DNA from: Pyrus communis
Lineage: Eukaryota > Streptophyta > Magnoliopsida > Rosales > Rosaceae
DNA length: 64,000 nucleotides
Direction of reading: 5' to 3'
Assembly (NCBI RefSeq): GCF_963583255.1
Contig: NC_084805.1
Coordinates: 13,321,385 to 13,385,384, forward strand
The notes beneath the pieces are model-generated. The model was not told the DNA's origin. It saw only the letters and a list, made by a program, of their open reading frames with translations, and did not search any database. Numbering within the stretch: position 1 is the stretch's first letter; each line of letters opens with the position of its first letter. Positions 23,709-35,235 of the stretch are shown here, piece by piece. A program made the translations under genes and the position numbers.

Positions 23709-25190
23709 ATGAAGCTGAGAGTGCGATCGATAGAAACCAAAGAAACCATTCGAGTGGAGGTCCCCGATCTCTGCTCTCTCCACCACCTCAAACAAACCGT
23801 CTCCCAACTAATCTCCGCCGCTCCTTCCTCCTTCCGCCTCTCCCTCAACCACCGCGACGAGCTCCAAGCGCCATCCCCTCACGATTCCCTCCGCTCCCTC
23901 GGCATCACCTCCGGCGATCTTGTCTTCTACACCCTCGACCCCTCCTCCCAAACCCTAGCTTTGCCTTCCCATCCAAATTTGCACTCCTCCGCAGAATCCC
24001 CAAATCGAATTGAGCCCCAATGTTCGCATTTCCGTAACTCCGAAACCCTAATGGACAAAGGGGGTGTTATGGACGATTCGATTGGTGAAGATCCGAGGTC
24101 TGAAGGTTCGAATTCGGAAACCCTGGTAGTTTCTGGTGCCCGAAGTATGGAAATTGATGATCCGTCTGATGGGCTAGGGTTGGAAAGGTACTCGGTTCCA
24201 TTTTTCTTGAAGCGGGTACTGAGGGAGGAGTTGGGAGAGGATCGTAGCAATCATCATAAGCTATTGTTGATTTCTGTACATGCTGTGCTATTAGAGTCTG
24301 GTTTCGTTGGGTTCGATTCACTTTCGAGTATGTTGGCCAATCAAGGGACGGGTTCAACGATTTCGCTTTCATATACTTTGCCTGAGCTTTTGCGAAATCG
24401 GGGCAGTGATCGTAATGGGGTTGAAGGGGTTGTGTTTAAGTTTCAGAATTTGGGGCATTTTGAGAATGTTTATGGTTCTTTGGCCTTTGGCGGTTCTTCA
24501 CTCTATCAGATATGTTTGGATAAAAACAGATTTGCCCCAATGATCGAAACCATTTGGGAAATCCAAAATGTGCATGAGAGAGATGGGTTAGCCCCAGAGA
24601 GAGAAGTTTTAGAGTTTTGGAAGATTGTGAAAGATGGGATCACATTTCCATTGCTGATTGATCTTTGCGCAATGGCGGGTTTGCCCGCCCCACCGAGCCT
24701 TATGCGCCTTCCACCGGAGCTCAAAATGAAGATTCTGGAGCCACTGCCTGGTGTCGACATTGCCAAGGTGGGTTGTGTTTGTAAGGAGCTGCAAAATCAT
24801 GCTAATAATGATGAATTGTGGAAGCAGAAGTATGCTGAGGAGTTCGGTAATGGCAGCAGAGGAGAAGGCACTGGAGGTGAGGGAACAGTGACTAACTGGA
24901 AGTTTAGGTTTGTTGGAAATTGGGAGACTAGGAAGCAACAAATGAAAGCAGTAGTGATGTGGAGATCAATTGAGACGCCTTATTTCAACCATATCAGGAG
25001 GGACCATAACCCACTTGTACCTCCAAGGATTGGTGGAATAATTGGTGGGGATTATGACCGCTTTCCACTCCTAGGTGCCGTTGATCCTACTGGACAAGCA
25101 CATCCTCTACAACAACCCCGAATATCTTATATGCGGCGTAATTTTTCACCCAACTGCAATCTGGGCAGTCTGGGAGGGTTCAATATCTAA
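23709..25190 (+). CDS. SKIP22: F-box protein SKIP22-like, intact
   Basis: A single-exon gene of 493 residues, close to the usual length of the plant SKIP22 family (about 475 in Arabidopsis, from memory). Residues 1-78 form a ubiquitin-like fold region (MKLRVRSIETKETIRVEVPD to GDLVFYTLDP). Residues about 155-310 are the conserved middle (FFLKRVLREELGEDRSN, then LDKNRFAPMIETIWE), similar to the PI31/FP-type region. Residues about 327-375 are the F-box: LMRLPPELKMKILEPLPGVD, then CVCKELQNHANNDELWKQKY. The tail is Gly- and Pro-rich. By family knowledge it binds SKP1 and acts as the substrate receptor of an SCF ubiquitin ligase; the substrate is unknown. The start is the first ATG and begins the ubiquitin-like domain. 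It is the only unbroken one of three copies here. A MITE sits 89 bp upstream. Confidence 0.92.
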   Translation: MKLRVRSIETKETIRVEVPDLCSLHHLKQTVSQLISAAPSSFRLSLNHRDELQAPSPHDSLRSLGITSGDLVFYTLDPSSQTLALPSHPNLHSSAESPNRIEPQCSHFRNSETLMDKGGVMDDSIGEDPRSEGSNSETLVVSGARSMEIDDPSDGLGLERYSVPFFLKRVLREELGEDRSNHHKLLLISVHAVLLESGFVGFDSLSSMLANQGTGSTISLSYTLPELLRNRGSDRNGVEGVVFKFQNLGHFENVYGSLAFGGSSLYQICLDKNRFAPMIETIWEIQNVHERDGLAPEREVLEFWKIVKDGITFPLLIDLCAMAGLPAPPSLMRLPPELKMKILEPLPGVDIAKVGCVCKELQNHANNDELWKQKYAEEFGNGSRGEGTGGEGTVTNWKFRFVGNWETRKQQMKAVVMWRSIETPYFNHIRRDHNPLVPPRIGGIIGGDYDRFPLLGAVDPTGQAHPLQQPRISYMRRNFSPNCNLGSLGGFNI

Positions 25191-26991
25191 TCTGGTGGTT
25201 TGAAGGTTGCTGGAACTGAAGCTGCAGGTTCATGTTTCGTTTGCATAGTATATATAATAAGCATATTGTTTAATCTCCAGCTAGTATTAAGACTAAATTA
25301 TCGTAAACTTTAGCTTCTTTTTTTTCTTCTTGTTGATGCATACGTTTGTTGTTACTTATGTTGATTACCGTTGGATTTTGGATATAATTTAAAGTCAAGT
25401 TCTGTAGTTTTGGTGTAGGTCTGTCTGTTTTTGATGTACATATAAGCTGCTCTGCTGAATATTTACTTATTTCTGCCGGTGCTGAGACGATAGTACCGTG
25501 TATGCCAACAGGCAACTTCTTGTTTAGTTTAATTTGCTTAGCTATAAACTTCAAGCTAACATTCTGTCTAGACTGAACTGAACCACATTTGTGAATAGTC
25601 GTTGTAACGATACCCACAAATCAAAAATTCAAAAGACAAGTTGAACATTCCCTTAGTGTTGCTTTAGTCTTAAGCGATCGAGTCTTGGTACCCTTTTAAG
25701 ATTCAAAAATTCCTCATCTCCTCCACTCTTAACTTCAAACCGCAATTGGTGCAACTTCAGCTGTTTATGGAAGAAGGAGCTCCAACTGTTTATTTCTTGC
25801 TTGCAACCCTTATCATCATTCAATGTACAAGGCAATCCATGTGGTTCATGCAATGCAAAAACCAACTCCTTTACATGGAGATCAACTCATCTTCAGTTTG
25901 TTTGGGTCTTCCTATTGAAATCTCAATTGTATCGGTCTCCTTGACACTCATCATCAGGGACAATCCCAATTTCATGTGATCGATTTTGCGGGTTCTCGTG
26001 AACTAACAACTTTTCTTCTTCAGCAAGACAATTGTTTCAGCGCAGCGAAGTGGGTGCTAGCCTATTAGGAGAAATTTTTGGGTCCTCTTAGAGAAATTTT
26101 TGTGTCCTGTAAGAGGACCGCGTCATTCTGGTTCTTGTGTAATTGTGTTTCATGGGCGTACAGATGACGTGTTTTCCGCGTGGATTAAAAAATTTCATAG
26201 AGTGCTAGCGCCCAAAACCAATATAAGATAACGAAAAATTTTCACAAAGAAACGGGGGTCTGGCAACCCAATTCAGATCAAGTAAAATGGAGACTAGCAG
26301 CACACCGAGACCCAAGTCCAGGTTAAAACAGAGTTTTATTTTTATTTTTTTTCTTTATCATTTAATTTGAGATGTTTATTTTATTTTTTTTCCAAGAACC
26401 ATTTCTCTTTCCGAAGCTTATGCAATAATGAGATGTATCGAAATCCAACAGGATCTTCTCCGGATTCTTTTGGTAAGGATCTTAAGGATTCGTAAATTAT
26501 GTCCGTTCATCGTACATCGTATGATTATTTTTTATCAGGTACTGTTTGTGTTTAATTTTAAATAAAAATTTTTAAAATGATTTCTGACCGCACGATGTAC
26601 GATGAACAAACATGATTTACGGATCTCTCAAGATCCTCACAAAGAGGATCCGGATTCTATCAAAATTACTTGGTTCTAAACTGGCAAACTCCACATCATG
26701 ACTTGCGTAAGAAGGCTGCAACATCTATTGTTTGGTGGATGGATTGTACACCATCTTCATTCTTGAAATATTCTATTATGCTTCAACGTATCTTATACTC
26801 CGGCCTTTTAGCTGTTAGATTTTGTTATTTATCTTTGACCAAGGATTTATCGGCCACAAACTCCAAAGTAAGGTTACCCGGGCATACAAGAAAATCTCAC
26901 TCATTCTTCTATAAAACTGGTTTCGAAATTTTCTCCTAAATTTACAATTAAAACATTCGAGAACAAGTTAAAGTTTAGTGCAGAGAGAGAA
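25191..26991. other. SKIP22 3' flank and duplicated UGT upstream region
   Basis: 25380-25680 resembles DNA at 27.9 and 46.1 kb. From about 25985 (GGTTCTCGTGAACTAACAAC) to 26991 the sequence matches 35887-36706, the upstream region of the UGT stub, so it is the promoter of the UGT pseudogene. A 214-bp MITE (26444-26657) interrupts this copy only. Confidence 0.65.
26444..26657. mobile_element. MITE in a UGT promoter, with empty paralogous site
   Basis: Inverted-repeat ends share CGGATTC, AAGGATCTTAAGGATTCGTA and GTTCATCGTACATCG. It is flanked by TATCGAAA (26436-26443) and TATCAAAA (26658-26665), an 8-bp duplication with one change. The paralogous promoter at 36373-36380 has a single uninterrupted TATCGAAA followed by TTACTTGG, which is the empty site. 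Eight bases suggest hAT ancestry. Confidence 0.85.
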
Positions 26992-27372
26992 ATGGAGAAG
27001 GGACAGAGAGCCTACAAAACTTCTTGATTTTACCCTATCCATAGATGTCTATGTGGAAAGGTTCTGGAAAGTTGGGTCGATAACTTTTAGTGAGCTTCTT
27101 GGGAACTTTTGAGCTCGGGTTCTCCGGCTGATTGTGTTATTAATGATTCATTCATGCCTTGGCCTTTGGATGTCGCCAAGAACTTTTGGAATAGCCGGGG
27201 GGCGGTTTCTTCACTGAGTCTTGTGCCGTTGACAGCATCTACTACAATGTCCACGAAAGGCTTTCGAAGCTTCCTCTTACCGGGCTTTCCATGAACTGGC
27301 TGTGGGACAGTTCTCCAATGTTGACAAACTTGATTGGGTCCTCTTCAACACATTTATAGTTGGAAGAACAGG

Positions 27373-27427
<55 letters not shown>

Positions 27428-27768
27428 CACATTTTCTGCTTAGGTGGTGCATTGGATGGCTAAGTTTTGGCGATTGAGGACCGTAGGACCAACTATACCG
27501 TCCAAGTACTTGCACAAGCGACTTGAAGATGACAAAGAATATGGTGTGAATCTCTTACAAGACAATGATGCCGGTATAAAATGGCTAAACGGAAGGCTAA
27601 AAGAGTATGTCGCTTCTGTATCGTTTGGCACTGTAGCGACACTCGAAGTTGAGCAAATGGAGGAGCTTGCTTGGGGATTGAATAGGAGCAATAGTAATTT
27701 CTTGTGGGTGGTTAGAGAATCAGCAGCAGCAAAGGTCCCAAAGGGTCGCAGAGGAGACATCCGAGAAG
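26992..27768 (+). pseudogene. UGT74-like glucosyltransferase pseudogene
   Basis: It begins at an ATG with MEKGQRAYK, then a frameshift and stop. About 70 codons are deleted, up to a block matching DVYVERFWKVGS. A GSPADCV...DSFMPWPLDVAK block follows, then another deletion, then AVGQFSNVDKLDWVLFNTF. The second exon (from 27444) is cleaner: WMAKFWRLRTVGPTIPSKYL, KWLNGRLKEYVASVSFG and ELAWGLNRSNSNFLWVVRES. The copy ends at 27768, in the stretch matching ETSEKG, and a LINE tail takes over before the sugar-donor PSPG box, which is missing. The intron is reduced and holds a CT microsatellite. It cannot encode an enzyme. Confidence 0.88.
27371..27423. repeat. CT microsatellite in the UGT pseudogene intron
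   Basis: (CT)n with a single CTTT interruption, about 53 bases. It lies between the first- and second-exon remnants of the UGT pseudogene, where the intact paralogs have a 119-120-bp intron. Confidence 0.9.
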
Positions 27769-27908
27769 AATTGGAAAGAGCCTCTAAGAAAAGATTTGGA
27801 CTACTTGGATCTAACAAAAGATATGGCACAAAACCGAGCTCAATGGCGTTATCGGATTCATGTAGCTGACCCTACTTAGTGGGATAAGACTTTGTTGTTG
27901 TTGTTGTG
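27769..27908 (+). mobile_element. 5'-truncated RTE-type LINE tail
   Basis: One frame reads LDLTKDMAQNRAQWRYRIHV then ADPT and a stop, the conserved C-terminus of plant RTE-clade reverse transcriptases. It is followed by GGGATAAGACTTTG and a TTG microsatellite tail, the usual 3' end of these elements. It is cut at the left where it joins the UGT pseudogene. Confidence 0.75.
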
Positions 27909-30900
27909 GATATCATTGTTACATATGTTGATGACCTTTTGGTCTTGATGTGCATACAAGCTGTTCTGCTGCATTGTTCTCCTAGTCTTACTAGTTTCTG
28001 CTGGTGCTAAGATGATATGGTTTTCATATATGATGTTTCAATTAGTACTATGCACATTGGGTTTTGATTCAATTCATTTGGATCAGTTATAAACTTCTAA
28101 ATAATATTCTCGTTAGACTGAATCAAACCCAATGTTCGAACAGTCTATCATTAATCTTTAGTTTTGTAGTCTGCTGTTGTTAAAGAATAATCTCATACTC
28201 TTACCAAATTCATAACTTCAAGTCTCGGCATCTTTAACATTCGAAAATTCCCCATCTCCTGTTCTCAATAATTCTCTCCTTAGAAGTGTAACTCGTAAGG
28301 AAGCCTTGGCACGAAAATTAAAGAACGTGAAAACCAAGTAAGTGGCTCTAAGGACATCCAACATTGTTTTGTGTCTAATTTTTCTTCAGCAAGACAATCT
28401 CCCTACTCCTGATGTGAAAAATATGAATGTTGTTGTTGCTCCAGTGAGATGAACTTACTTGGATATGTAAATTTTGGATTTGATATTTTGTGTGTGTTTA
28501 TATTTATGATACTATATTTTTTATAATGTAGTTCTTTAGAAATAACGTCTCTACGAAGCAAAAAACACTTCTTTATTTTTTTGCCAAATGCAAATGAAAA
28601 ATGTTTTTAGTCCCATTCCAAAAACAATTTTAAACCGACTCTGCATCTCTTTTGCATCTGCTCTTACGTGCTACTCAACTATTTCTCTTTTAAGTCACGT
28701 TTTCTGATCAATGCACATGGTCCTAGCCTCCTAGGAGACATTCCTTTTTCTTTATTGATCAATCAATATCTTCACTTACTTAATTTGAAACGATTATTTA
28801 GAAAGCACTTCCATAAGCTAAAAGCGCTTTTTTTGTTTTTTCTGCCTAATGCAAATGGAAAGTGTATTTACCCAATCCAAAAGCAATTTTAAACCGACTT
28901 TGCAACGATTCGTTCCCAAAATGTTACGATTTTCGTCTCGAAATGAATTTTACAAAATTACTATTTCAGATGTTTATATTATTTTATTATTTTATTATTT
29001 ATGGTGGGTTTTTGTGTGGCCGCGGGGCTCACACCCCACTTCCCCGTGTCTTCCTCCCCTCAATACTCTCAAACACTCTTATCACTTCAACTCCCTCAAT
29101 TATCTGAAACCTTGTATCCCTTCTCTTCTCTGCAACGAATGGTGGTGCTGCATGTCCAGTTTGATGACGGAATGGAGCTGAACAAGGAGCTTCATAGTTC
29201 TCACCGAATTCGGGGAGGAACTCAGGTATCATCTGTAAAATACGAGGACCGGTTATAGCGTTTGAGATTGATATGGAAATGTCTTGTTAAAAGCTGTTTT
29301 GGTTATCCTTGTGGTTTCAGGATAACAGAATAGAATATAGCCTAATTCTTTTGGGATTAGAATTTAGTATCGAGTTATATTCGGACTCATGATTCCTTAT
29401 GGTTTATATAGTTTGAATCCTAGACGCATTCTAATAGGGAATAGTCGAAGGAACACTATATATAGTTCAAACCACTGCTCTTGCAAAGGTACGGTTCATT
29501 TAGTCCAAGGCCTATTGATTGTAAGAGCCATTGATTTTGCAAAAGAGGAGAAGGTTTTGAACACAAGAAGCTGCAATGGCTTCATCATCAGGTCCGAATT
29601 CTGCAGGTAAGTTTTCAAGGTTCCTTGTTCTTGTGTTTACTTGGTTCGTGGTTCTATGCAAGTTGTGATTCAACTAGATGAACCCATTTTCCTAGATGAT
29701 AGTTTATAAACTTGTTCCTACATCATCCTCAAGCCCTGCATGTTTCGAATCGACTTGGAATCTGGTGTTCTGGGGGTAAGCTTCTAAGATTTTAGTAGGG
29801 AAAATTACTGCAAATGAGAGAGATTTGAAGGATTAAGCCTCTGCATGTATTGGTGTTATTATTTCCAGAAAACCAGCAGAGGAAATCCAGTGAAGTCTTG
29901 TCGCATCGAAGTGAATTTGACTCGATTTCATCTGTTATGACGCCCTGAGGAAATTATCTGAATGTCTGGTGAAATTCTAGTGCAAACCCATGTGAAACCG
30001 AGGTGTTTCACCTCTGTACGTTATCTGCAATTAGTTCCAGAAACCAGCGAACCCACACCCACACCAGTGCAACTCCGGTGAAATCTGAGACAAATCTACC
30101 CTCTTTCATCTTTAATCTGTGACCGGGTAATTCCTAAACCCTTATTTGGTGTTATGAGCGAAATTGGGATGTAAATCCATGTAGGAAATGAGCTCATTTT
30201 AATTTCTGTGGAGTTCCGGTTAATTAACGATTCTCCGGCTGGCTCCAGCGAAGGCGAACAGTGTCACTGTTAACTTTAACAGTGACAGGCGGTGACTCCT
30301 AAATTTAACGAAATTTTCAACGGAAAAGGTGTATATTCCGTTACTCATATTAGGTGTTAGAATTTGTACAATGTTAGGGATTGGATCCCTCCCTGGGATC
30401 TTAGGGATCAACGCACATGGATCGTAGATCAAAAATCGTGTGACCACAATTTTATTCTTTTTTGTATTTTTCACGCAAAATGAGGTTACTTTACTTTTAA
30501 AAATATAAAAAGCATTTAAGTTATTAACTTTTTAAAATACATATTCCACCATTTATATAATAACACGTGGTGTACTACCTAGTGTGCCTGTTACACTGAA
30601 AATTCTTTCTTAAAGAGGGCCTCTGTTTTTAGCCGTTGGATCAAATTTTAAGAATCCGGATTGGTGGATGTAGTGGAAGGGATCCGAAGCGGATCCCTTT
30701 CCGTTTTCAAGAGCCATATTTCTCTTTTGGATAAGATTACTAAATTTAGAGAAAAAAATTGCATCAAAGAGACGTATCCATCAAAGAGACGTCTCTCTAG
30801 CATTAGCTCTCTCTTTTTGGACCATTTAATATGCATCAAAGAGACGTATCCAAATTACTTTGGTTCAAAACGAAGAACCTTCCAAATTGTCCTGTGTGTA

Positions 30901-30975
30901 AAGATGTGACTTGCCTGACAAGGAATCAACATCTGCAGTTTCGTGGACTGATTATGCACTTCATCTTCATACTCC
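27909..30975. other. Duplicated UGT flank, then unclassified repeat-like DNA
   Basis: 27910-28960 matches 46140-47070 and the reverse of the right arm near 52930-53580, so it is part of the duplicated UGT unit. About 28990-30470 is unclassified. It holds a TATATATAG box near 29458 and an ATG followed by a possible splice donor near 29577-29608, and looks LTR-like, but I cannot name it. From 30700 the UGT copy A promoter begins. Confidence 0.5.
30761..30852 (+). promoter_or_regulatory. Direct repeats in the UGT copy A promoter
   Basis: GCATCAAAGAGACGTATCCA occurs at 30761-30780 and again at 30833-30852, with a partial copy TCAAAGAGACGT at 30781-30792. Copy B has one full variant (47449-47468) and one partial (47505-47516). 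Function is unknown. The motif lies 200-290 bp upstream of the start codon. Confidence 0.5.
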
Positions 30976-30982
30976 TATATAA
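30976..30982 (+). promoter_or_regulatory. TATA box of UGT copy A
   Basis: TATATAA in the context CTCCTATATAATTGG, 70 bp before the ATG at 31052. The same context is kept at the same distance upstream of copies B and C. Confidence 0.7.
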
Positions 30983-31051
30983 TTGGCTTCTACATTTTCT
31001 CCTAAATATTCAAACACATTTCCTAGCAAGGCTTCTAATTTAGAGCAGAAA

Positions 31052-32553
31052 ATGGAGAAAGGACAACTGAGAGCCTACAAGGCTCACTGCTTGATCTTAC
31101 CCTATCCGAGCCAAGGCCACATGAATCCGATGCTCCAATTTGCCAAGCTTCTAGATCACAAAGGAGTGAGAGTCACACTCGTGACGACTCGCTTTCTCTA
31201 CAAGACAATGAACAGCTCAGCATCGAGCAGCACAGCTTGGGAGACCATCTCCGATGGCTTCGATGATGCTGGACAAGGGGACACAAACACAGACATCTAT
31301 TTGGGGAGGTTCTGGCAAGTGGGGTCAAAAACTTTGGCCGAGCTTCTTGAGAAGCTTTCGAACTCAGGGTCCCCCGTGGATTGTGTTGTCTATGATGCAT
31401 TCATGCCTTGGCCCTTGGATGTCGCCAAGAAGCTTGGAATAGCGGGGGCAGTTTTCTTCACACAGTCTTGTGCTGTTGACAATGTCTACTACCATGTCCA
31501 CAGAGGGCTGTTGAAGCTTCCTCTTGCTGATGGTCAGTCTCAAATTTCACTTCCTGGGTTGCCAGCGCTTGGTCCTTTGGACTTGCCATCGTTTGTTTAC
31601 GATTGTAGATCTTACCCAGCTTTCTACAGAATGCTTGTGGGTCAGTTGTCGAATATCGACAAAGCTGATTGGGTCCTGTGCAACACATTTTATGAGTTGG
31701 AAGAACAAGTGAGTACATTGGGAAGTTCTCTCAATCATTTTTATTCACAGTTCCTTATCTTTGATTTGATTAATTTTTAATTAGTTCAAGTAAATTAAAC
31801 TAATTGCTATTGATTTTTTCTGCTTAGGTGGTGGATTGGATGGCTAAGCTTTGGCGATTGAGGACCGTTGGACCAACTATACCGTCCAACTACTTGAATA
31901 AGAGACTCAAAGGTGACAAAGAGTACAATGTCAACTTCTTCAAATCCGACAATGATGCCTGCATAAAATGGCTAAACAAGAGGCCAAAAGGTTCCATTGC
32001 TTATGCATCGTTTGGCAGCATAGCGAAACTCGAAGATGAACAAATGGAGGAGCTGGCTTGGGGCTTGAAGAGGTGCAAAAGTAGTTTCTTGTGGGTGGTT
32101 AGAGAATCAGAAGCGGCCAAGGTCCCAAAAGGGTTTATCGAGGAGACATCCGAGAAGGGTTTAGTGGTTTCGTGGTGCCCCCAAATGGAGGTTTTGGCTC
32201 ATGAGGCGGTTGGATGCTTCGTCACACATTGTGGTTGGAACTCGACTTTGGAGGCATTGAGTTTGGGGGTTCCAATGGTGGCGTTGCCACAGTGGAGTGA
32301 CCAGCGTACGAATGCCAAGTACATTATGGATGTGTGGAAAATCGGGGTTAGAGCTCCAACTGATGAGAAAGGGGTTGTGAGACAAGAAGTAGTAGAACAA
32401 TGTATAAGTGAAGTAATGGAGGGGGAGATAGGGGAAGAAATACAGAAGAACGCCGCGAAATGGAGAGAATTGGCCCGAAAAGCAGTGGATGAAGGCGGAA
32501 GCTCTGACAAAAACATTGACGAGTTCATTGCAAAACTGCAGAATCAAAGCTAG
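31052..32553 (+). CDS. UGT74: UDP-glucosyltransferase, UGT74 family, copy A
   Basis: Two exons, 31052-31708 and 31828-32553, with a GT-AG intron of 119 bp placed after a whole codon (EEQ/VVDW). The product is 460 residues, typical for UGT74. The sequence shows the catalytic His23 in PSQGHMNP, its partner Asp115 in CVVYDAFMPWPL, and a complete 44-residue PSPG sugar-donor box at 335-378 (WCPQMEVLAHEAVGCF, HCGWNS, then PQWSDQ). There is no signal peptide or membrane segment, so it is cytosolic. Family members transfer glucose from UDP-glucose to carboxyl or hydroxyl groups of auxins, salicylate and other small acceptors. The acceptor here cannot be read from sequence. An in-frame extension upstream lacks an ATG, so MEKGQLRAYKAHC is taken as the start. 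It lies outside the inverted repeat and lacks the LINE insertion seen in B and C. Confidence 0.93.
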
Positions 32554-33264
32554 TGCTAAAGTCCTACAAAATCGAATCGGATAACTGTCTTGGTTTGTAG
32601 CAAAAGAATCGAATATCTGTGCTGATCTAACTCGACCTTATAGGTCCCACCTCATGTAAGAGTTGCACTAATAGGCTATCTTACCGAATTTTCTCCTGCA
32701 TTAGAGACATGTATTTCAAATATGTTAGTGGAAAAAAATGCATATGTGCATGTGGTGTGATCTTGTCTATTAATTGCAACCAAACAAGAGAATTATATAA
32801 CAAATTAATACGAGCTCGTTCGTAGAACTTGACCTTACAAAAATGGCTTGTAATAAGAGAAGGGAGTTACTGTTAAGAGTAGTTGCCCGCCGTGAGAGTA
32901 AGAAAGTTTAAAATATTTTTTAGTTTAATGATGTATTTACATTAATTTAATATCGATGTTGCTATTCACAAATGTAGAATCTAAAAACGCTTTGTCTTAG
33001 GTCATTTCCAATGGAGAAGGTTAAAGGTCTAAAAGCCAAAAAATAGCCTAATTTCCTCAAAAACTCATCTCCAACCGATGGCTAGACTATATTTCTATGG
33101 AGCCTACCAGACTATTATTCGGCCAAAGGGGCATCAGACTGGCCAATTGTAGCTCCTCCCAACCCTTTTTTGGAGCTCGGCTCCTTAGTTGCAATAATTG
33201 ATTCAAATGCAACAACTAGATTTGAAAACATTCAACGGTTCTTTAATTAAATTAACCAACAAAT
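32554..33264. other. Intergenic, 3' of UGT copy A
   Basis: The 3'UTR follows the stop. From about 32999 (CATTTCCAATGGAGAAGG) the DNA looks like one half of a MITE whose other half (TTGGTTGGAGATGATATATG) lies beyond the MULE-like element at about 35290-35310. No gene is seen. Confidence 0.45.
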
Positions 33265-35235
33265 TTTAGGGAAATAGCCCAAAATGGGACAATTTCTTAA
33301 TCATGGGACAAAAATAGGACAAACTAGCCATGCACAAGCCATGTGCACCATGCAAAAAATCGAAATTACTAAAATACCCACATATAAATACTAAAAATCA
33401 TCAGCCCATTGCATCACTGTTCTCATTTGGAAGAGAAGGATGTCGACAGAGCTCTGTGAGCTCTAGGTTTCTGATTTCAAAGAGAGGCAAGAAGAGTGAG
33501 CTGGGTTTTGGGTTGACCTCATACCACTGATTTTGAACAAGGGGAAGCGAGGGAGAGGTGAGAAGAGTGAGCAGGGTTTTGTACCATATTTTCTGTTTTA
33601 GCCGAAAGTTCCATTTTTCCCGACGACTAAAGCTTTGGCAAGCATATTAAGGTATGATGTTTAGTTCCAAGTTCCTTCATTAATGATTTATGGAATAAAT
33701 GGGTTGTTTATAAGATGAATTAATACTTAGAAGTTAAATTAGGGTTTGTTTTTCATGTTGAGGCGTATGGGTTGTGGAATAAGTTTCAAGTTTTGACGTG
33801 CTAAAAAACTGGGATGGAACAATTTCTGGTTGAAGTGTCCAATTGCAGAAATTTGTGAAAAGTTTTTCGAAATGTGCATGACTACATCTTAATATGAGAA
33901 GCAAGAATGTTCACAAGTTATGATGCACATATGTTTTGTCCCAGATTTTAGCGAGTATGACCACAACCTAGTTGGCCTCAGCGAAAAACAAAATTAAGAA
34001 AAATCTTAGAAGATGCTAAGGGTCATGCGTGTCCATGAAATAACGAGAACGAGTATCATGTTTTCCACATGCACGGTTAAGTGGTGGTTGATTTACGTAC
34101 CAAGACTTTTCAAACTGTCATTTTAACCATATATACTTAACAATTATGTTTTAATTGTATCCACAATACCAATATGTTGCCGTTAAAGTTTCTTCCGCTC
34201 TGTACATATCATGTGCATGTACTATACATATTAAGTGGATGTGGTGTGCATATAATGTGTATGGTGCATATTTACATCTTCGATACTCTTCGTATTAACG
34301 TAGTTTACTATTTTTTTCTTTGATTCAGATACAGGCCCTGCAAATACGAAAAAAACGAACAAGTTTGTGAAACAATTGCCTTTGATTCAGTTGGGGTCTT
34401 TCGTGCCTATTCAAATTGCAATTTTCAAATCCTTGAAATATTTGAACCCAATCAAATTTGCTACCAAATTCAAATTAATGAATCTTCAGTTCTTTATATA
34501 AAGTTTAGGGTCATTTATCTGATTGCCTCATTTTTCTGACTTAAAGAGAGCTGTGAGCTATGGGTTTTTGGATTGAGTTTAGATCTGTGAGCATAACATG
34601 TGCATGTCGTGTACATACAGTGTATGAGCGAGCTTAACACGAAGAGAGTGAATGAGTATGCGAAGCAATTTTGTCCATATCCTTCTCTCTTCCTTCTTTT
34701 CACTCTGATTTTTCTCTTTTCCCTCAAATTTATCTCTTCTCCAAAAGGCAACTAACCTTTAATACGTTTTTTCATTTAATTGTTGCAAAAGCCAAACCCT
34801 ATTTTAGTGCTTGTAAATTTGGATTGAGAAAGGGAGCAGAGGGAGGGAGAAGACAGAACAAATGAAAAATCACATATAAATCAGAGAAATGATAAAAAAT
34901 CAAAAATCAAAAATGAAGGATTCAGGTCTCCTCCAAGAAACACCAAACCAATCACTTCAACACCAAAAAGTCATCAATCAAAAAGCACAATAATGCAAAC
35001 CCAATTCACAAAACCTACAAACGAAAAGGTACAAAATCAAAGAAGATGGGTGGGTTAGAGAGAGAGCTCTTGTGCATATTCGAAATGTAGAGAGAGAGAG
35101 AGATTGGATGAAGAAGATGGGTAGGTTAGAGAGAGAGCTCTTGGATGAAGAAGATGGTTGAGTTAGGGCTCTTCGAAATGTCCTATTTCTGTCACAAGAT
35201 TAAGAAATTGTCCCATTTTAGGGTATTTCCCTAAA
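33265..35235. mobile_element. MULE-like element with long inverted termini
   Basis: The left end TTTAGGGAAATAGCCC, then AAAATGGGACAATTTCTTAA, is mirrored at the right end (reverse complement TTTAGGGAAATACCCTAAAA, then TGGGACAATTTCTTAATC), giving termini of about 38 bp. It is 1971 bp. The length of the inverted repeats suggests a Mutator-like element, but no 9-bp duplication could be fixed because the edges are AT-rich. The interior has GA-rich repeats near 35060-35150 and no recognisable protein. Confidence 0.7.

Noticed and set aside
28849..29258. Several overlapping frames of 80-110 residues
   Set aside because: They overlap in three frames, sit in duplicated or LTR-like DNA, and show no domain.
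32161..32547. Minus-strand frames of 105-128 residues over the UGT exons (also at 48827 and 50790)
   Set aside because: They are antisense shadows of the conserved UGT coding sequence.
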